A DNA stretch of 64,000 nucleotides from Lachnospiraceae bacterium (GTDB lineage: Bacteria; Bacillota; Clostridia; Lachnospirales; Lachnospiraceae). How positions within the stretch are numbered: the stretch's first letter is position 1; each line of letters begins with the position of its first letter. The translations under genes and the position numbers were made by a program. Positions 34,750-43,839 of the stretch are shown one piece after another. The notes beneath the pieces are model-generated. The model was given only the letters and a program-made list of their open reading frames with translations. It did no database searches and had not been told where the DNA came from. Location of the stretch: assembly GCA_017624495.1 (NCBI GenBank), contig JAGAMY010000028.1:1-64000 (forward strand), read 5' to 3'.

Positions 34750-37244
34750 ATGTCAGACAGGATGAAACCGAAAAAATTACATATGTTTTTATTTATGCTG
34801 GCAGCAGTTGGAATTGCGCTGGCTTTTTCGGCTTGTCTGTATATATTTTCCATTTACCCGGACAGTGTGGATACAGATACCTTTGGACATCTGTTTAAAA
34901 GTAATTATCTGTATGAGTCTATGAAGAAGGGGAATCTTTATCCGATTTATACAGAGTACTGGTATAACGGCATGGAGTTGTTCCGCTACTGGCCGCCGCT
35001 TTCGTATTATGCGCTATCCTTTATGCAGTTTTTTACCGGAGGAGATGTGCTGACTGCTTTTTATCTGTTTGCAGGGCTGACCTATATGATGAATATGTCC
35101 GGCTGGCTTTGTATTGGGAAAAGTGAGAATCGGTTGGCAATGGCATTTTTAGCTGGTAATTTATACTATTTCTGCCCGGATAATATACGAATTTTTATGG
35201 CAGAGGGAAATGTGCCTAGAATTTTTATAACTGCATTATTGCCGTATATTTTTTACTGTGTATGGGAATGTATGCGGTATAAGAATTATCGCAAGCTGGT
35301 GGGATTTGCCCTTGTAACCGTTTTAATAACGACTGCCCACTATATGATAGCGGCAATGATGGGTATTTCCATTTTTATTTTCTGTGCTGTATACAGCATG
35401 ATGAATAAAGAACTAAAGGGATTGGTATTTGTTACCATCGATTTGGTCTGTGCCTATCTGATGTCTGGTATTATGTTGATTCCGGGTCTTACCGGAGGCG
35501 GTCTTACCTCACAAAATTCAGAGGCTTCCATTGCCACGATTAACCAGTGGGCACAGGAGGCGGTGAAATCCCTAAATCCGTTTTTTCGAAGTGGAGAGGG
35601 ATATGTCCGCAGTTTCTATTTTGGTATTGTGATTTTTGTGGTGGTGCTTTTCGGTGTGATAGCTGCCAATAAAAAAATGGGCGCAGGCTTTATCACAACC
35701 CTTGTGATTTTTATTTCGACTACCACCTCTGCATCTGCGGTGGTAAGACTGCTGCCTATGAGTCAGGTATTCTGGATGCAGCGTTTTGTGCCGATGGCAA
35801 TGTGTATTTTTTTCCTGTCGCTGTTGTTGTGGAAAGAACTGAAACGGTCGGTAATTATCCTGTTTACGATAGCCATGGTGGTGGATGGTGTGATGACCTT
35901 TTCACTTTTGGCAGAAGTAAGGGATGAACAGGTTGTAGATTTGGTGGAAAAGGATATGAGTCAATATCTGCTGCCGGAGGCGGTAGAGCTTACCGAAAAT
36001 CGGCTGGGTATTTTAGATAACAGTACATGGGGAGCAGTCCCTAGCTGGTATTTAAGCAAAAATATGGATGAAACCAGTGTGCAGTACAGCTTTGGATGGC
36101 ATATCAGGGTGCGCAGACACTGAATAACATCGTAAGTATTAATGAAGCCGCTGAGGGTGGATTTTATGAGTTTGTATTTGACCGAATGTTAGAGCTTGGG
36201 GATGATACAATTCTTATTGATAAGCGTCTGGTGGAGGAAAAAAATGTAGATTCCATGCAGCTTGCCGCTCAAAAACTTGGGTATACACTGATGGAAGAAA
36301 ATAACCGGGTCTGGCTGTATCATTTAAATGAAGCAGAAGGTTCATTTGGAATTGTAAAAGACTACCGGAATATTGCGATTGGACAGCATGCGCAGGGGAT
36401 TTGTTATATTTATCCTGAATTTGGTTATGGAGAAAGTAATTCCTTAGACGATTACACCTTTGAAGAATTACTGCAATATGAAAAAATTTATCTGTCAGGA
36501 TTTACCTATGACGATAAGGCTGTGGCAGAAAAAATGTTGACGGATTTGGCTGATAAAGGCGTAAAGATTTATATTGATATGCAGCATATTCCGGACAATA
36601 AACTGACGGGTAAATCAGAGTTTTTGGATGTATTTGCGCAGTATGTGGCATTTACAGAGAAGTTTCCGGTACTTTCCATCAATAATGGTTCTCAGTTCAA
36701 ACTGGATTTTAAAACCGCAGGTTATGAGGAATGGAATACCGTATATGTTTCAGGCGCATCTGAAAAACTCAAAAATGCGTATTATGACAGTATTACCAGT
36801 CTGACATATTTAGCAAAAAACGGACATCCAAACATAACTTTTATGGGCTTTAACTTAGTGCATTATTATCATGAAAGCCATTTACCGGAGCTTTTAACTT
36901 TTTTAAATGAGACCTTTGAGGAAGAACCGGGAGTGCTTATGGAGAGTGAAATTGTACCGACATCGGTGGTGTATGAGGCGGATAAGGTCACCATTTTGGC
37001 AGAGCATGATGATGTAATTACGGGAATTGCAGCACTGGATTGTTTTATACCACAGGAAGATAAAGAGAAGGTTTCACAGAGTAATCTTTTAGTTGTGGAT
37101 AAGGGTACAACAATATATGAGGTAGAGTATACGGACTTTACACTGGGTGCGCTTGTATCCATTGTGGGTGTTGCAGGTTGTTTGATTTTCTGGTCCTTAT
37201 TGTGGGCATTTCAGGGAGGAAGTAAAAGTGAAAAAAAGAATTAA
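34750..37244 (+). pseudogene. PTPS-related polytopic membrane protein, split by a one-base frameshift
   Basis: Two frames (34750-36123 and 36096-37244) read as one protein of about 831 residues if one base is restored near 36098-36104. The first ends QYSFGW then HIRVRRH, while the second continues with AYQGAQTLNNIVSINEA; an extra G after GGATGG would give QYSFGWAYQGAQ. The total of 2495 bases is one short of a multiple of three. The N-terminal half has about 10-12 membrane helices with DTDTFGHLFKSNYLYE and YWPPLSYYALSF, as in PTPS-related membrane proteins of XrtG loci. The C-terminal half is extracellular and ends in a helix. It has the same plan as the 41532-43829 protein. Confidence 0.8.
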
Positions 37245-38751
37245 GCGGATAGGGGTTTTAGGATTAAGTCTGATGCTTGTGGCATTACCCGTGCAGACAA
37301 AGATGGTTTATGCATCAGCGCAGGCGGAAATTACAGAAGTTAATGCTAATGCAAAGGCAGCGGCTGAAAGCAAAACAGAGAAAAAATCAGAAGAGTCAGC
37401 GGCTGAAAGCAAGACAGAAACAAAGACCGAAGAAACAGCGACCGAAAGCAAGACAGAGACTAAGACGGAAGAGACGGCTACCGAAAGTAAGACGGAGACA
37501 AAGCCGGAGGAAACAACCACAGAAACAGAAAGTAAGACAGAGACAAAGCCGGAGGAAACAACCACAGAAACAGAAAGTAAGACGGAGACAAAGCCGGAGG
37601 AAACAGCCACAGAAACCGAAAGTAAAACAGAAACAAAGCCGGAAGATGCAGGAACGGAAGAAGCAGAAACAAAGGTCGAAGAAGCTGCAACAGAAGAAAA
37701 TACGCCTGCACCAACAGAGCAGACCGCAGTGGGAACGGTGCAAATCCCAAATGTAACCGGTATGACAGAGGAAGAGGCACTTGCTTTACTTGGACAGGTG
37801 GTTTTACCGGGCGGCGGTACAATTGAAGTTATCAAAGCCTATGCCTATTCCGCAGAGTATGCTGAAGGTGTGGTATATGAGCAGAGTCTGCTCGGTGATG
37901 TATCAGCAGAACAGGCAGGAAGTATCAATCTTTCTATCAGCATGGGCGAAGAACCGGAGGAGGTTTTGGATTTAGAGGAAGAAGAATCCGTAAATCGTAT
38001 AACGACCTTTGGTATTGCAGAATATTTGGATGAACGGGAACTAAACACAGCCACATCCACTGGTGACAGAGCCTCCACATCGCAGTTTGGTATTGACTGG
38101 GATAGTCTGCCGGCCTCCTATGAGTATAACTGGGATAACTCTGTGAACTGCTGGTACTGGGGTGTCTGGGTAGATGGTGTGCGTTATACTACACCGGTAG
38201 GTCAGTACAGCACAGATGTAAGACATAAAATTCAGATATATTGTGATGGTACATATGTATATACTCATGTCATTTTTTCCAGAGATTACTGGAATGTAGT
38301 TTGTGGAGATGATTATCGTTATTATTTTGACAATCAGATGACAGCCTTTCAGCTTACTGCGCCGGGGGGCGGAAGTATTGAACAGGCAGCACGCCGAATG
38401 TCTGCAGGAACACACCAGATTGAAGTACGCCACAGAAGTTCATGGATTTCCGGAAAAAATGTGGAAGGAGCCGTTGGTTATTTGACGAAGTATGAGGATA
38501 ATGTAAATGCGCAGGTGGAATTTAAGATTCCATTATCAGAAATGATGCGTCAGAATGACAGAATTGATATGGAAAATCTGGGCACGATTAAATTTTATAC
38601 ACCAAACCTGATGTATCGTACCATTACGGCTTCCGGTGCAGATACACTTCCCATGGTAACTGCGGGAGTATCGTTACTGCTTATTCCGGGAAGCTCAATT
38701 ATTTTGAAAAAATTTAGAAAAAAGAAGAAAAACGATGAAGAGAACGTATAA
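37228..38751 (+). CDS. Secreted repeat/PASTA protein with C-terminal sorting-like tail, candidate exosortase substrate
   Basis: The 507-residue product has a signal peptide (residues 1-30, MKKRIKRIGVLGLSLMLVAL, cleavage near YASA), an acidic Lys/Glu/Thr repeat stalk (48-145), a PASTA-like domain (170-240, VQIPNVTGMTEEEALALLGQ), a unique Trp/Tyr-rich domain (about 285-435) and a C-terminal tail: TLPMVTAG, hydrophobic 476-493, basic KKFRKKKK. This motif-helix-basic-tail layout is that of sorting signals; the VEFKIPLSEM to ITASGAD stretch before it resembles Firmicu-CTERM-type regions predicted for XrtG. GTG at 37228 overlaps the preceding gene by 17 bases with AGGGAGGAAG upstream. It is probably the cargo of the locus; this is inferred, not shown. 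Confidence 0.8.
   Translation: MKKRIKRIGVLGLSLMLVALPVQTKMVYASAQAEITEVNANAKAAAESKTEKKSEESAAESKTETKTEETATESKTETKTEETATESKTETKPEETTTETESKTETKPEETTTETESKTETKPEETATETESKTETKPEDAGTEEAETKVEEAATEENTPAPTEQTAVGTVQIPNVTGMTEEEALALLGQVVLPGGGTIEVIKAYAYSAEYAEGVVYEQSLLGDVSAEQAGSINLSISMGEEPEEVLDLEEEESVNRITTFGIAEYLDERELNTATSTGDRASTSQFGIDWDSLPASYEYNWDNSVNCWYWGVWVDGVRYTTPVGQYSTDVRHKIQIYCDGTYVYTHVIFSRDYWNVVCGDDYRYYFDNQMTAFQLTAPGGGSIEQAARRMSAGTHQIEVRHRSSWISGKNVEGAVGYLTKYEDNVNAQVEFKIPLSEMMRQNDRIDMENLGTIKFYTPNLMYRTITASGADTLPMVTAGVSLLLIPGSSIILKKFRKKKKNDEENV
37369..37660 (+). repeat. In-frame tandem repeat of the acidic stalk
   Basis: Two 39-base units (13 residues, KTETKTEETATES) are followed by three near-identical 45-base units (15 residues, KTETKPEETTTETES) at 37489-37533, 37534-37578 and 37579-37623, plus degenerate copies at both ends. 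Unit lengths are multiples of three, so copy-number change would alter stalk length without breaking the frame. Confidence 0.9.
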
Positions 38752-39184
38752 ATGGCAATTTCATTTTAATGCTATGCACAATATTACCCCGGAATTAGAA
38801 GAAGGGAAACATACCCATTCCTTTCTGGTGATTTTGTATATGGAAGTGACAAAGGTAAATTTAGATAAGCAGAACAGGTGTGAAACAGCATTACAGGAAT
38901 ATCTGCATCAGTACAGTGGAAAGTACTTAAATGAACTGGAACAGTTTCAGGGAAAGCTGCCTACCATTGAGGTACTTTGTGAGGTGTTAGCAGCAGATAC
39001 AGAGCGTATAGCTGCAGCACATGGTATGGAACAGAAACAGATAGAGGTCGGTGATAGTCCGATTGCATTGTTTGGAATAGGAAAAAGACGTCTTTTAGGT
39101 GGAACAAACCGGACAATATCGGATGCAAAAATCGAAGCTTATAAAGAACAGTTAAACCAGCAGTATGGGAAGGTTACGGTATAA
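38735..39184 (+). CDS. Divergent 6-pyruvoyl-tetrahydropterin synthase-like protein (first copy)
   Basis: The 149-residue cytosolic protein has the T-fold pattern of 6-pyruvoyl/6-carboxy-tetrahydropterin synthases: FHFNAMH with H10 and H15, then HTH with H26 and H28, in the places of the three zinc-binding histidines (FSAAH and HGH in QueD). The usual catalytic cysteine before HGH is missing and the late SET substrate motif reads GDSP, so normal QueD chemistry is doubtful. Such proteins accompany XrtG exosortases as an associated family. The start overlaps the stop of the surface-protein gene by 17 bases, and the exosortase follows after 3 bases. Confidence 0.8.
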   Translation: MKRTYKWQFHFNAMHNITPELEEGKHTHSFLVILYMEVTKVNLDKQNRCETALQEYLHQYSGKYLNELEQFQGKLPTIEVLCEVLAADTERIAAAHGMEQKQIEVGDSPIALFGIGKRRLLGGTNRTISDAKIEAYKEQLNQQYGKVTV

Positions 39185-39187
39185 ACG

Positions 39188-39781
39188 ATGAATTTGATGA
39201 TGCTAGTCCTTTTTATGGTTATCTGGCTATATGCCATAAATGTATTTCGCAGAAGAAAGCAGAGTTTTTTCTATTTCTTTGGTGGAAGTGTGGGCATGTT
39301 TGTGTTTGCTTTTACCATTTTTGAGCCGATTTTAACAGCACCCCTTGCAAAACTGGTCTGTTATCTGACAGGCGCTATGGGCAGACTGTTAGGTATGTTT
39401 TCGGCATATGCCAGCTACGGTATACTTTTTATTGAGGAAAGTGAAGGCGGACCGGTATCCTTATATGTGGATTTTGAATGTGCAGGGTTAGTAGAGATTT
39501 TAGTTTTTCTTTCGTTGCTTACCTTCTTTCAGGCATATAAATGGCGGGAAAAGATTATTGTGGGTATATTAGGTATTGCAGCAATTTTAGCTGCAAATAT
39601 CTTACGTCTTATGATTATCTGCATTATGATTCATTTTATGGGAAATGAAGTGTATTATCTTGCACATACCATTGTGGGCAGAATGGTCTTTTATCTGTTT
39701 ACAATCATGTTGTATTTTTATGTGTTTACCAGAAGACAGATTAAGCATCAGCGTGTAGGAGAGTTTGATTATAATGACTAA
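39188..39781 (+). CDS. xrtG: Exosortase-family membrane protease/transpeptidase, XrtG type
   Basis: The 197-residue polytopic protein has five to six membrane helices and the exosortase catalytic triad in order: C98 in DFECAG, R140 in ANILRLM and H160 in LAHTIVGRM. Exosortases cleave C-terminal tripartite signals at the outer membrane face and may transfer the cargo. The short Gram-positive form next to a GT2 enzyme and PTPS-like proteins matches the computationally defined XrtG set, whose function has not been demonstrated as far as I know. It lies 3 bases after the first PTPS-like gene and overlaps the glycosyltransferase start by 8 bases. The likely cargo is encoded at 37228-38751. Confidence 0.88.
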   Translation: MNLMMLVLFMVIWLYAINVFRRRKQSFFYFFGGSVGMFVFAFTIFEPILTAPLAKLVCYLTGAMGRLLGMFSAYASYGILFIEESEGGPVSLYVDFECAGLVEILVFLSLLTFFQAYKWREKIIVGILGIAAILAANILRLMIICIMIHFMGNEVYYLAHTIVGRMVFYLFTIMLYFYVFTRRQIKHQRVGEFDYND

Positions 39782-41186
39782 ATTGACAAGTGTTATCTGT
39801 TATTGGGCAGCATGGGTCATTATCCCACTGCTGGTAGAAATTATTCCCAATATATTTTATTCTCTGGTGCTGTTATGGAAAAAGCTTTTTTTAATGCACA
39901 AGGAAAAGAATTTATCGGATTATAAGCCGGTAATTACACTGATTATTCCGGTATACAATTCAGAAGCAACGTTATATCGGTGTATACAGTCGGTAAATGA
40001 TTCTACTTATCCTACAGACCGCATGGAAGTACTTTTAGTGGATAATGGTTCAAAGGATAACAGCTTAAAGATTTTTCAACAGGCACAGTTGGATTTCCCG
40101 GAGCTTGGTATGTGGTGGATGTATTCAAGACAGGGCAAGTCTAAGGCACTAAATAAAGCAATTTTTAACAGTAACGGGAAATATATCATAAATATAGACA
40201 GTGACGGTATCTTACATAAGGATGCCCTTACCAATATGGTTAGACGTTTTGAGAATTATCCGAAAACAGACTGTATGACGGGAGCAATTTTAATTGAGCC
40301 GGACTTAATAGAAAAAACAGAAAACTTCTGGCTTCGCCAGTTTCAAAAACTGGAATTTTTAGAGTATTCTCATGCATTTTTGGCAGGACGCAACTTTGAG
40401 TCACAGTTTCATAGTCTGTTTACTTTATCCGGCGCTTTTTCAGCGTTCCGTAAATCGGTGTTGTTAAAGACTTTTTTGTATAATACCAATACCATATGTG
40501 AGGATGCGCATTTAGCCTTTCAGATTCGGGATATTTTGAAAAAGAAGGTGTTGTTCTGCCATGATGCGTTATTTATGGTAGACCCGATAGAAAGTGTCAA
40601 TAAGTTTTATACCCAGAGACAGCGTTGGCAGATTGGTGAATTAGAAGTCAGCAATATGTTTATGAAAACAAAGCTGTATCATCCGATTAAAAGTTATATA
40701 AAGAATCCGAGCATGCGTGTGCTGATACAGGACCATACCTTTGCATTTCCACGTTTAATCTGGTATTTTGCCCTGATTGCCTTAGGCTGTGTAAATTACA
40801 ATTTCTTTAATATTATTGTAGCAACTGTTATTATCTATATTCTGTATGTGTTTGGCGCATTTTTATATTATGGAAATGTTATGACCTTTTTGCAGCCCTT
40901 TAAGGATATCCAAAGGTATTATGGCAGAAAAATAGGGTATGTGGCACTTATGCCGTTATACAATATGTTTGCATTTTTTATCCGCTTTGCAGGAATTATC
41001 AATTCCATTAAACGTAAAAGTTCATGGAAAACAAAATCCTTCAAAGAGGAAATGCAGGAGATTAAAGAAACCGTGACGGATGATTTTGAGATTTTATATA
41101 AAATTCGTGCAGGTGTGAAAGCTTTGTTAGAAGAACCGGAGGAAAAAGAATGTTACACAGACAGTACAAGTACAAATTCTACCTGA
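39774..41186 (+). CDS. GT2 glycosyltransferase, exosortase-associated
   Basis: The 470-residue membrane enzyme has an N-terminal helix (about 10-37), a GT-A domain (ITLIIPVYNSEATLYRCIQS, LLVDNGSKD, the metal-binding DSD at 142-144, the acceptor region near ICEDAHLAFQIRD) with a QxxRW motif (Q281 to W285), and three to four C-terminal helices. QxxRW is typical of processive or membrane glycosyltransferases. In XrtG loci this family is thought to decorate the exosortase substrate or make a lipid-linked sugar; the donor is unknown. ATG at 39774 was preferred over TTG at 39765 because TAGGAGAG stands 10 bases upstream. It overlaps its neighbours at both ends. Confidence 0.88.
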   Translation: MTKLTSVICYWAAWVIIPLLVEIIPNIFYSLVLLWKKLFLMHKEKNLSDYKPVITLIIPVYNSEATLYRCIQSVNDSTYPTDRMEVLLVDNGSKDNSLKIFQQAQLDFPELGMWWMYSRQGKSKALNKAIFNSNGKYIINIDSDGILHKDALTNMVRRFENYPKTDCMTGAILIEPDLIEKTENFWLRQFQKLEFLEYSHAFLAGRNFESQFHSLFTLSGAFSAFRKSVLLKTFLYNTNTICEDAHLAFQIRDILKKKVLFCHDALFMVDPIESVNKFYTQRQRWQIGELEVSNMFMKTKLYHPIKSYIKNPSMRVLIQDHTFAFPRLIWYFALIALGCVNYNFFNIIVATVIIYILYVFGAFLYYGNVMTFLQPFKDIQRYYGRKIGYVALMPLYNMFAFFIRFAGIINSIKRKSSWKTKSFKEEMQEIKETVTDDFEILYKIRAGVKALLEEPEEKECYTDSTSTNST

Positions 41187-41545
41187 ATATGAATCATTCT
41201 GTAGAAATCGAAGGACAGCAGGGCGCAGTACATTCCCATACATGGGAGATTACCATGCGAATTGCTGTAGAGCAAAGTGTATTTGTCCGATTTTCGGATA
41301 TAGAAGAGTATATTGATTCACTGCTTGGAAAATATCAGGATAAGTATTTGAACAGTATGGAACCTTTCAATGTTATCAATCCGATATTAGAAAATGTATG
41401 TGATTATTTCTTTGAATACATGACAAAAGAATTGTGGAAAAAGGGCTGGCTCTTAATGGTTATGGAAATGAGCGAAACCCCTTCCCGTATCTATCAGGTT
41501 AGCGGCTTTAGTCCACAGGAGGACTATACGTTTACTTTTGTGTAA
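41150..41545 (+). CDS. Divergent 6-pyruvoyl-tetrahydropterin synthase-like protein (second copy)
   Basis: The 131-residue protein is a second T-fold protein of the locus. LNMNHS and HSH (H28 and H30) stand where the zinc histidines lie, and SETPSR near the C-terminus keeps the conserved Glu of the pterin-binding SET motif that the first copy lacks. The catalytic Cys is again absent. It overlaps the glycosyltransferase gene by 37 bases in another frame, so translation is tightly coupled. Its stop overlaps the convergent 41532-43829 gene by 14 bases. It may form a mixed oligomer with the first copy; T-fold enzymes are usually hexamers. Confidence 0.8.
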   Translation: MLHRQYKYKFYLNMNHSVEIEGQQGAVHSHTWEITMRIAVEQSVFVRFSDIEEYIDSLLGKYQDKYLNSMEPFNVINPILENVCDYFFEYMTKELWKKGWLLMVMEMSETPSRIYQVSGFSPQEDYTFTFV

Positions 41546-43829
41546 AGCGCCGACCTTTCAGGGCTGTTGTAAACAGCCCTATTATTATGCAAAGAATTGT
41601 GAGGGCGGAAATCAGTTCAGCAATTCGCCATACAGCAGGTTCTTTAAAATATACATATACACTGCCGTTAAAGTCCGCAGGTACATGAAGACGGATGACG
41701 TTATTTGTACCTTTTTCTAAATGCAGATATTTGCCATTTGCAACAGCCGTATAGCCTTCATAGTATAAAAGTGGAAGCTCTACATAGCGGTTCGTTTCTG
41801 TATTGCTTAATTGCAGCCAGATATTTGTTCCCTTCTTTTTAAAGCTGCTTATTTCTACACCATTTTCCGGTATAGGATTTTTTTCTGTAAGAAGGTCTAA
41901 GTCTGTGCCTTCCGGGAGATATTCTTCTGAGCCAAGTGCCATGCTGTTTAAGTCTGTGGCTTCATATGGGCGGTATACCTCTCCCTGATTTAGCAGGTCA
42001 TGGTAAAACCATGAAGTGGATACCACAAAGATACACAGGATGCCCGCAGATATGCCGACAAACATTTCCCTGGAAAGTTGTTTTTTTGCCATCTGCAGGG
42101 CAAAAGTAGTCACAACCACCAAAAATAGTGTGGCAATGGTAAGAAAACGCCATGGGAACTGCATATTATGTATTAGTGCCTTTAATACGTCACCCATGGA
42201 AGAAAGGGAATTCCATGGAAACAGGTTGGTGGACATATACAATGCAAGAACCGAGATTACTGCGGAAAATACAGCAAATTTCGGTAATGCAGTATTTTTG
42301 GACTGACTGTCCTTTGCAGGTGCTTTGCAAAAACGTAAATAAAGGAAGAGCAGTAAGCCAAGGAATAGTGTAAAACCTACACCAAGGGGCATTTCTCCTG
42401 CAATGGTTTCTGTTGTAGAACTTCCGCTGCCATTTACAAAAACCGGAAATAGCTGGGCAATGTATGCGCCAGCCCCTTGAATCGGTGTGCTGTTCCAGTC
42501 GGCGGAGTTCATGACAAAGTCACCGCCAAAATAGCTAAGGAAAGGCACAAGAAAACCCACATTCATCAATGCTGTAATGATAACGGCAAGGCAAAGGGTT
42601 AAAAATACACGAAGCTGACAAATTCTTCCAATCATAATCAGGCAGGAAAAGAGAATAAAAATAGCCACCATTTCACAGCTTAGGACATGGGATTGGATAA
42701 TGCCTGTAAGCCCGATTGCAATTAGCAGAGCATATTTCGGATAACCTTTTTGTTTTGTATCTTCCGTAAAAATCAGATAAAATCCACATAAAATAAGCGG
42801 AAGGAAGGTTAAAGCGGTATATTCACCTACAGAATGTCGTAAATACATATTACTTAAACGATAAGGTGCAAGCGTATAGAGCAGACATGCAGCAAGTCCT
42901 GCGTTTGTGCTGGCAAATATTCGTTTAAAGGATTTCCATGCAATCAGTACCGTGGCAATATTGATAAACACAATGTAAGCCTTATAGGATTCTGTAAGGG
43001 AAAAACCAAGCAGGTGTAAAATTGCAGGAAAATACAGCAGTGTATCTCCATAAAATACGCCGGTGGCATAACCATAATCATTTGCCCAGAAAGGGTGGAT
43101 TTTCACCGGAAAACTGCCCTGATTTAAACCCTGTGCAATACCTTCGATGCGAAGCATATGGAAAGGAAGGTCATGCCCTAACGTTAAATAGTCAATAAAT
43201 AAAGGATAACAGGAAGCGAATGTAATCAATGTTAAGAAAAGAATACTTTTCCGGTTGGTTATATTTGTTACATAAAAGTAATAGGCAACGAGCACAAGCA
43301 GACACCATGCTAAAGTAATCGCAATATTGCGGATATAAAAATATGGTGTTTTGGTCAGGGTCATTTTTTCGATACGCAAAGAGCCTGTACCACAATATTC
43401 TGTAATGACTTCTAAATCCTCAATGCCCTGTGTCAGAATAGTCGTAAAGGTCACGGAATTCTGCTCCGGCGGAAGAGAAATGCGGTAAGGCGTTTTTAAC
43501 TGTCCGGTTGTCAGGGAATTCGAGTGTACATAGCAGGTATTTCCTTCGGTATCCGTTTCATAGTACAGTGTGATGGAATAACTGCCCTTTACGGCTTTGA
43601 CATAGGGACCATAGGTAAATATTCCGGCAAAAATATCCGGCTGGCTGGCATCTACATAATATCCGCCATCAAACAAGTCACCCTGTCGGGAAGAAAAATT
43701 TTCTGCGGTAAGTTCTAAGGGTTCTTTGTTTTGGTAGTTCTGACAATATCGGTTTACAGCGTATGTTACGAATAAAAGCTCAATTATAAGCAGGAAAATC
43801 AGATATTTTTTTGGTGATTTCTTTATCAT
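41532..43829 (-). CDS. PTPS-related polytopic membrane protein
   Basis: The 765-residue protein starts with a membrane anchor (YLIFLLIIELLFVTYAVN), an extracellular beta-rich domain of about 130 residues, a block of about 11 helices including LTLGHDLPFHMLRIEGIAQG and YTLAPYRLSNMYLRHSVGEY, a second extracellular domain and a final helix with a basic tail. This is the PTPS-related membrane family, whose name comes from its genomic association rather than an activity. The HDLPFH motif with acidic/His residues at a helix end resembles GT-C glycosyltransferases such as YfhO; a role as a lipid-linked sugar transferase is inference. AAGGAGTACATT precedes the start and overlaps the AraC stop. Confidence 0.82.
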   Translation of the reverse strand: MIKKSPKKYLIFLLIIELLFVTYAVNRYCQNYQNKEPLELTAENFSSRQGDLFDGGYYVDASQPDIFAGIFTYGPYVKAVKGSYSITLYYETDTEGNTCYVHSNSLTTGQLKTPYRISLPPEQNSVTFTTILTQGIEDLEVITEYCGTGSLRIEKMTLTKTPYFYIRNIAITLAWCLLVLVAYYFYVTNITNRKSILFLTLITFASCYPLFIDYLTLGHDLPFHMLRIEGIAQGLNQGSFPVKIHPFWANDYGYATGVFYGDTLLYFPAILHLLGFSLTESYKAYIVFINIATVLIAWKSFKRIFASTNAGLAACLLYTLAPYRLSNMYLRHSVGEYTALTFLPLILCGFYLIFTEDTKQKGYPKYALLIAIGLTGIIQSHVLSCEMVAIFILFSCLIMIGRICQLRVFLTLCLAVIITALMNVGFLVPFLSYFGGDFVMNSADWNSTPIQGAGAYIAQLFPVFVNGSGSSTTETIAGEMPLGVGFTLFLGLLLFLYLRFCKAPAKDSQSKNTALPKFAVFSAVISVLALYMSTNLFPWNSLSSMGDVLKALIHNMQFPWRFLTIATLFLVVVTTFALQMAKKQLSREMFVGISAGILCIFVVSTSWFYHDLLNQGEVYRPYEATDLNSMALGSEEYLPEGTDLDLLTEKNPIPENGVEISSFKKKGTNIWLQLSNTETNRYVELPLLYYEGYTAVANGKYLHLEKGTNNVIRLHVPADFNGSVYVYFKEPAVWRIAELISALTILCIIIGLFTTALKGRRFTQK

Positions 43830-43839
43830 AATGTACTCC

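Noticed and set aside
34750..37244. Two separate genes at 34750-36123 and 36096-37244
   Set aside because: The second frame has no proper ribosome site and no own signal, the first ends in an unrelated short tail, and the two join as one family member with one base restored.
37369..37660. CRISPR-like array
   Set aside because: The repeats are contiguous, in frame, without unique spacers, and no cas gene is present.
37308..37835. Long open frames on the minus strand and in another plus frame over the stalk repeat
   Set aside because: They are by-products of the low-complexity Lys/Glu/Thr repeat; products are Val/Ser- or Arg/Lys/Gln-only strings without ribosome sites, while the 37228 frame has signal peptide and domains.
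37228..38751. Ordinary LPXTG sortase substrate
   Set aside because: The tail reads TLPMVTAG, not LPXTG, and the adjacent processing gene is an exosortase, not a sortase; left open as an alternative only.
41578..41596. GGGCTGTTGTAAACAGCCC hairpin as terminator between the convergent genes
   Set aside because: The run at about 41561-41579 lies inside the coding end of the minus-strand gene and no T-run follows; kept out of the feature list.
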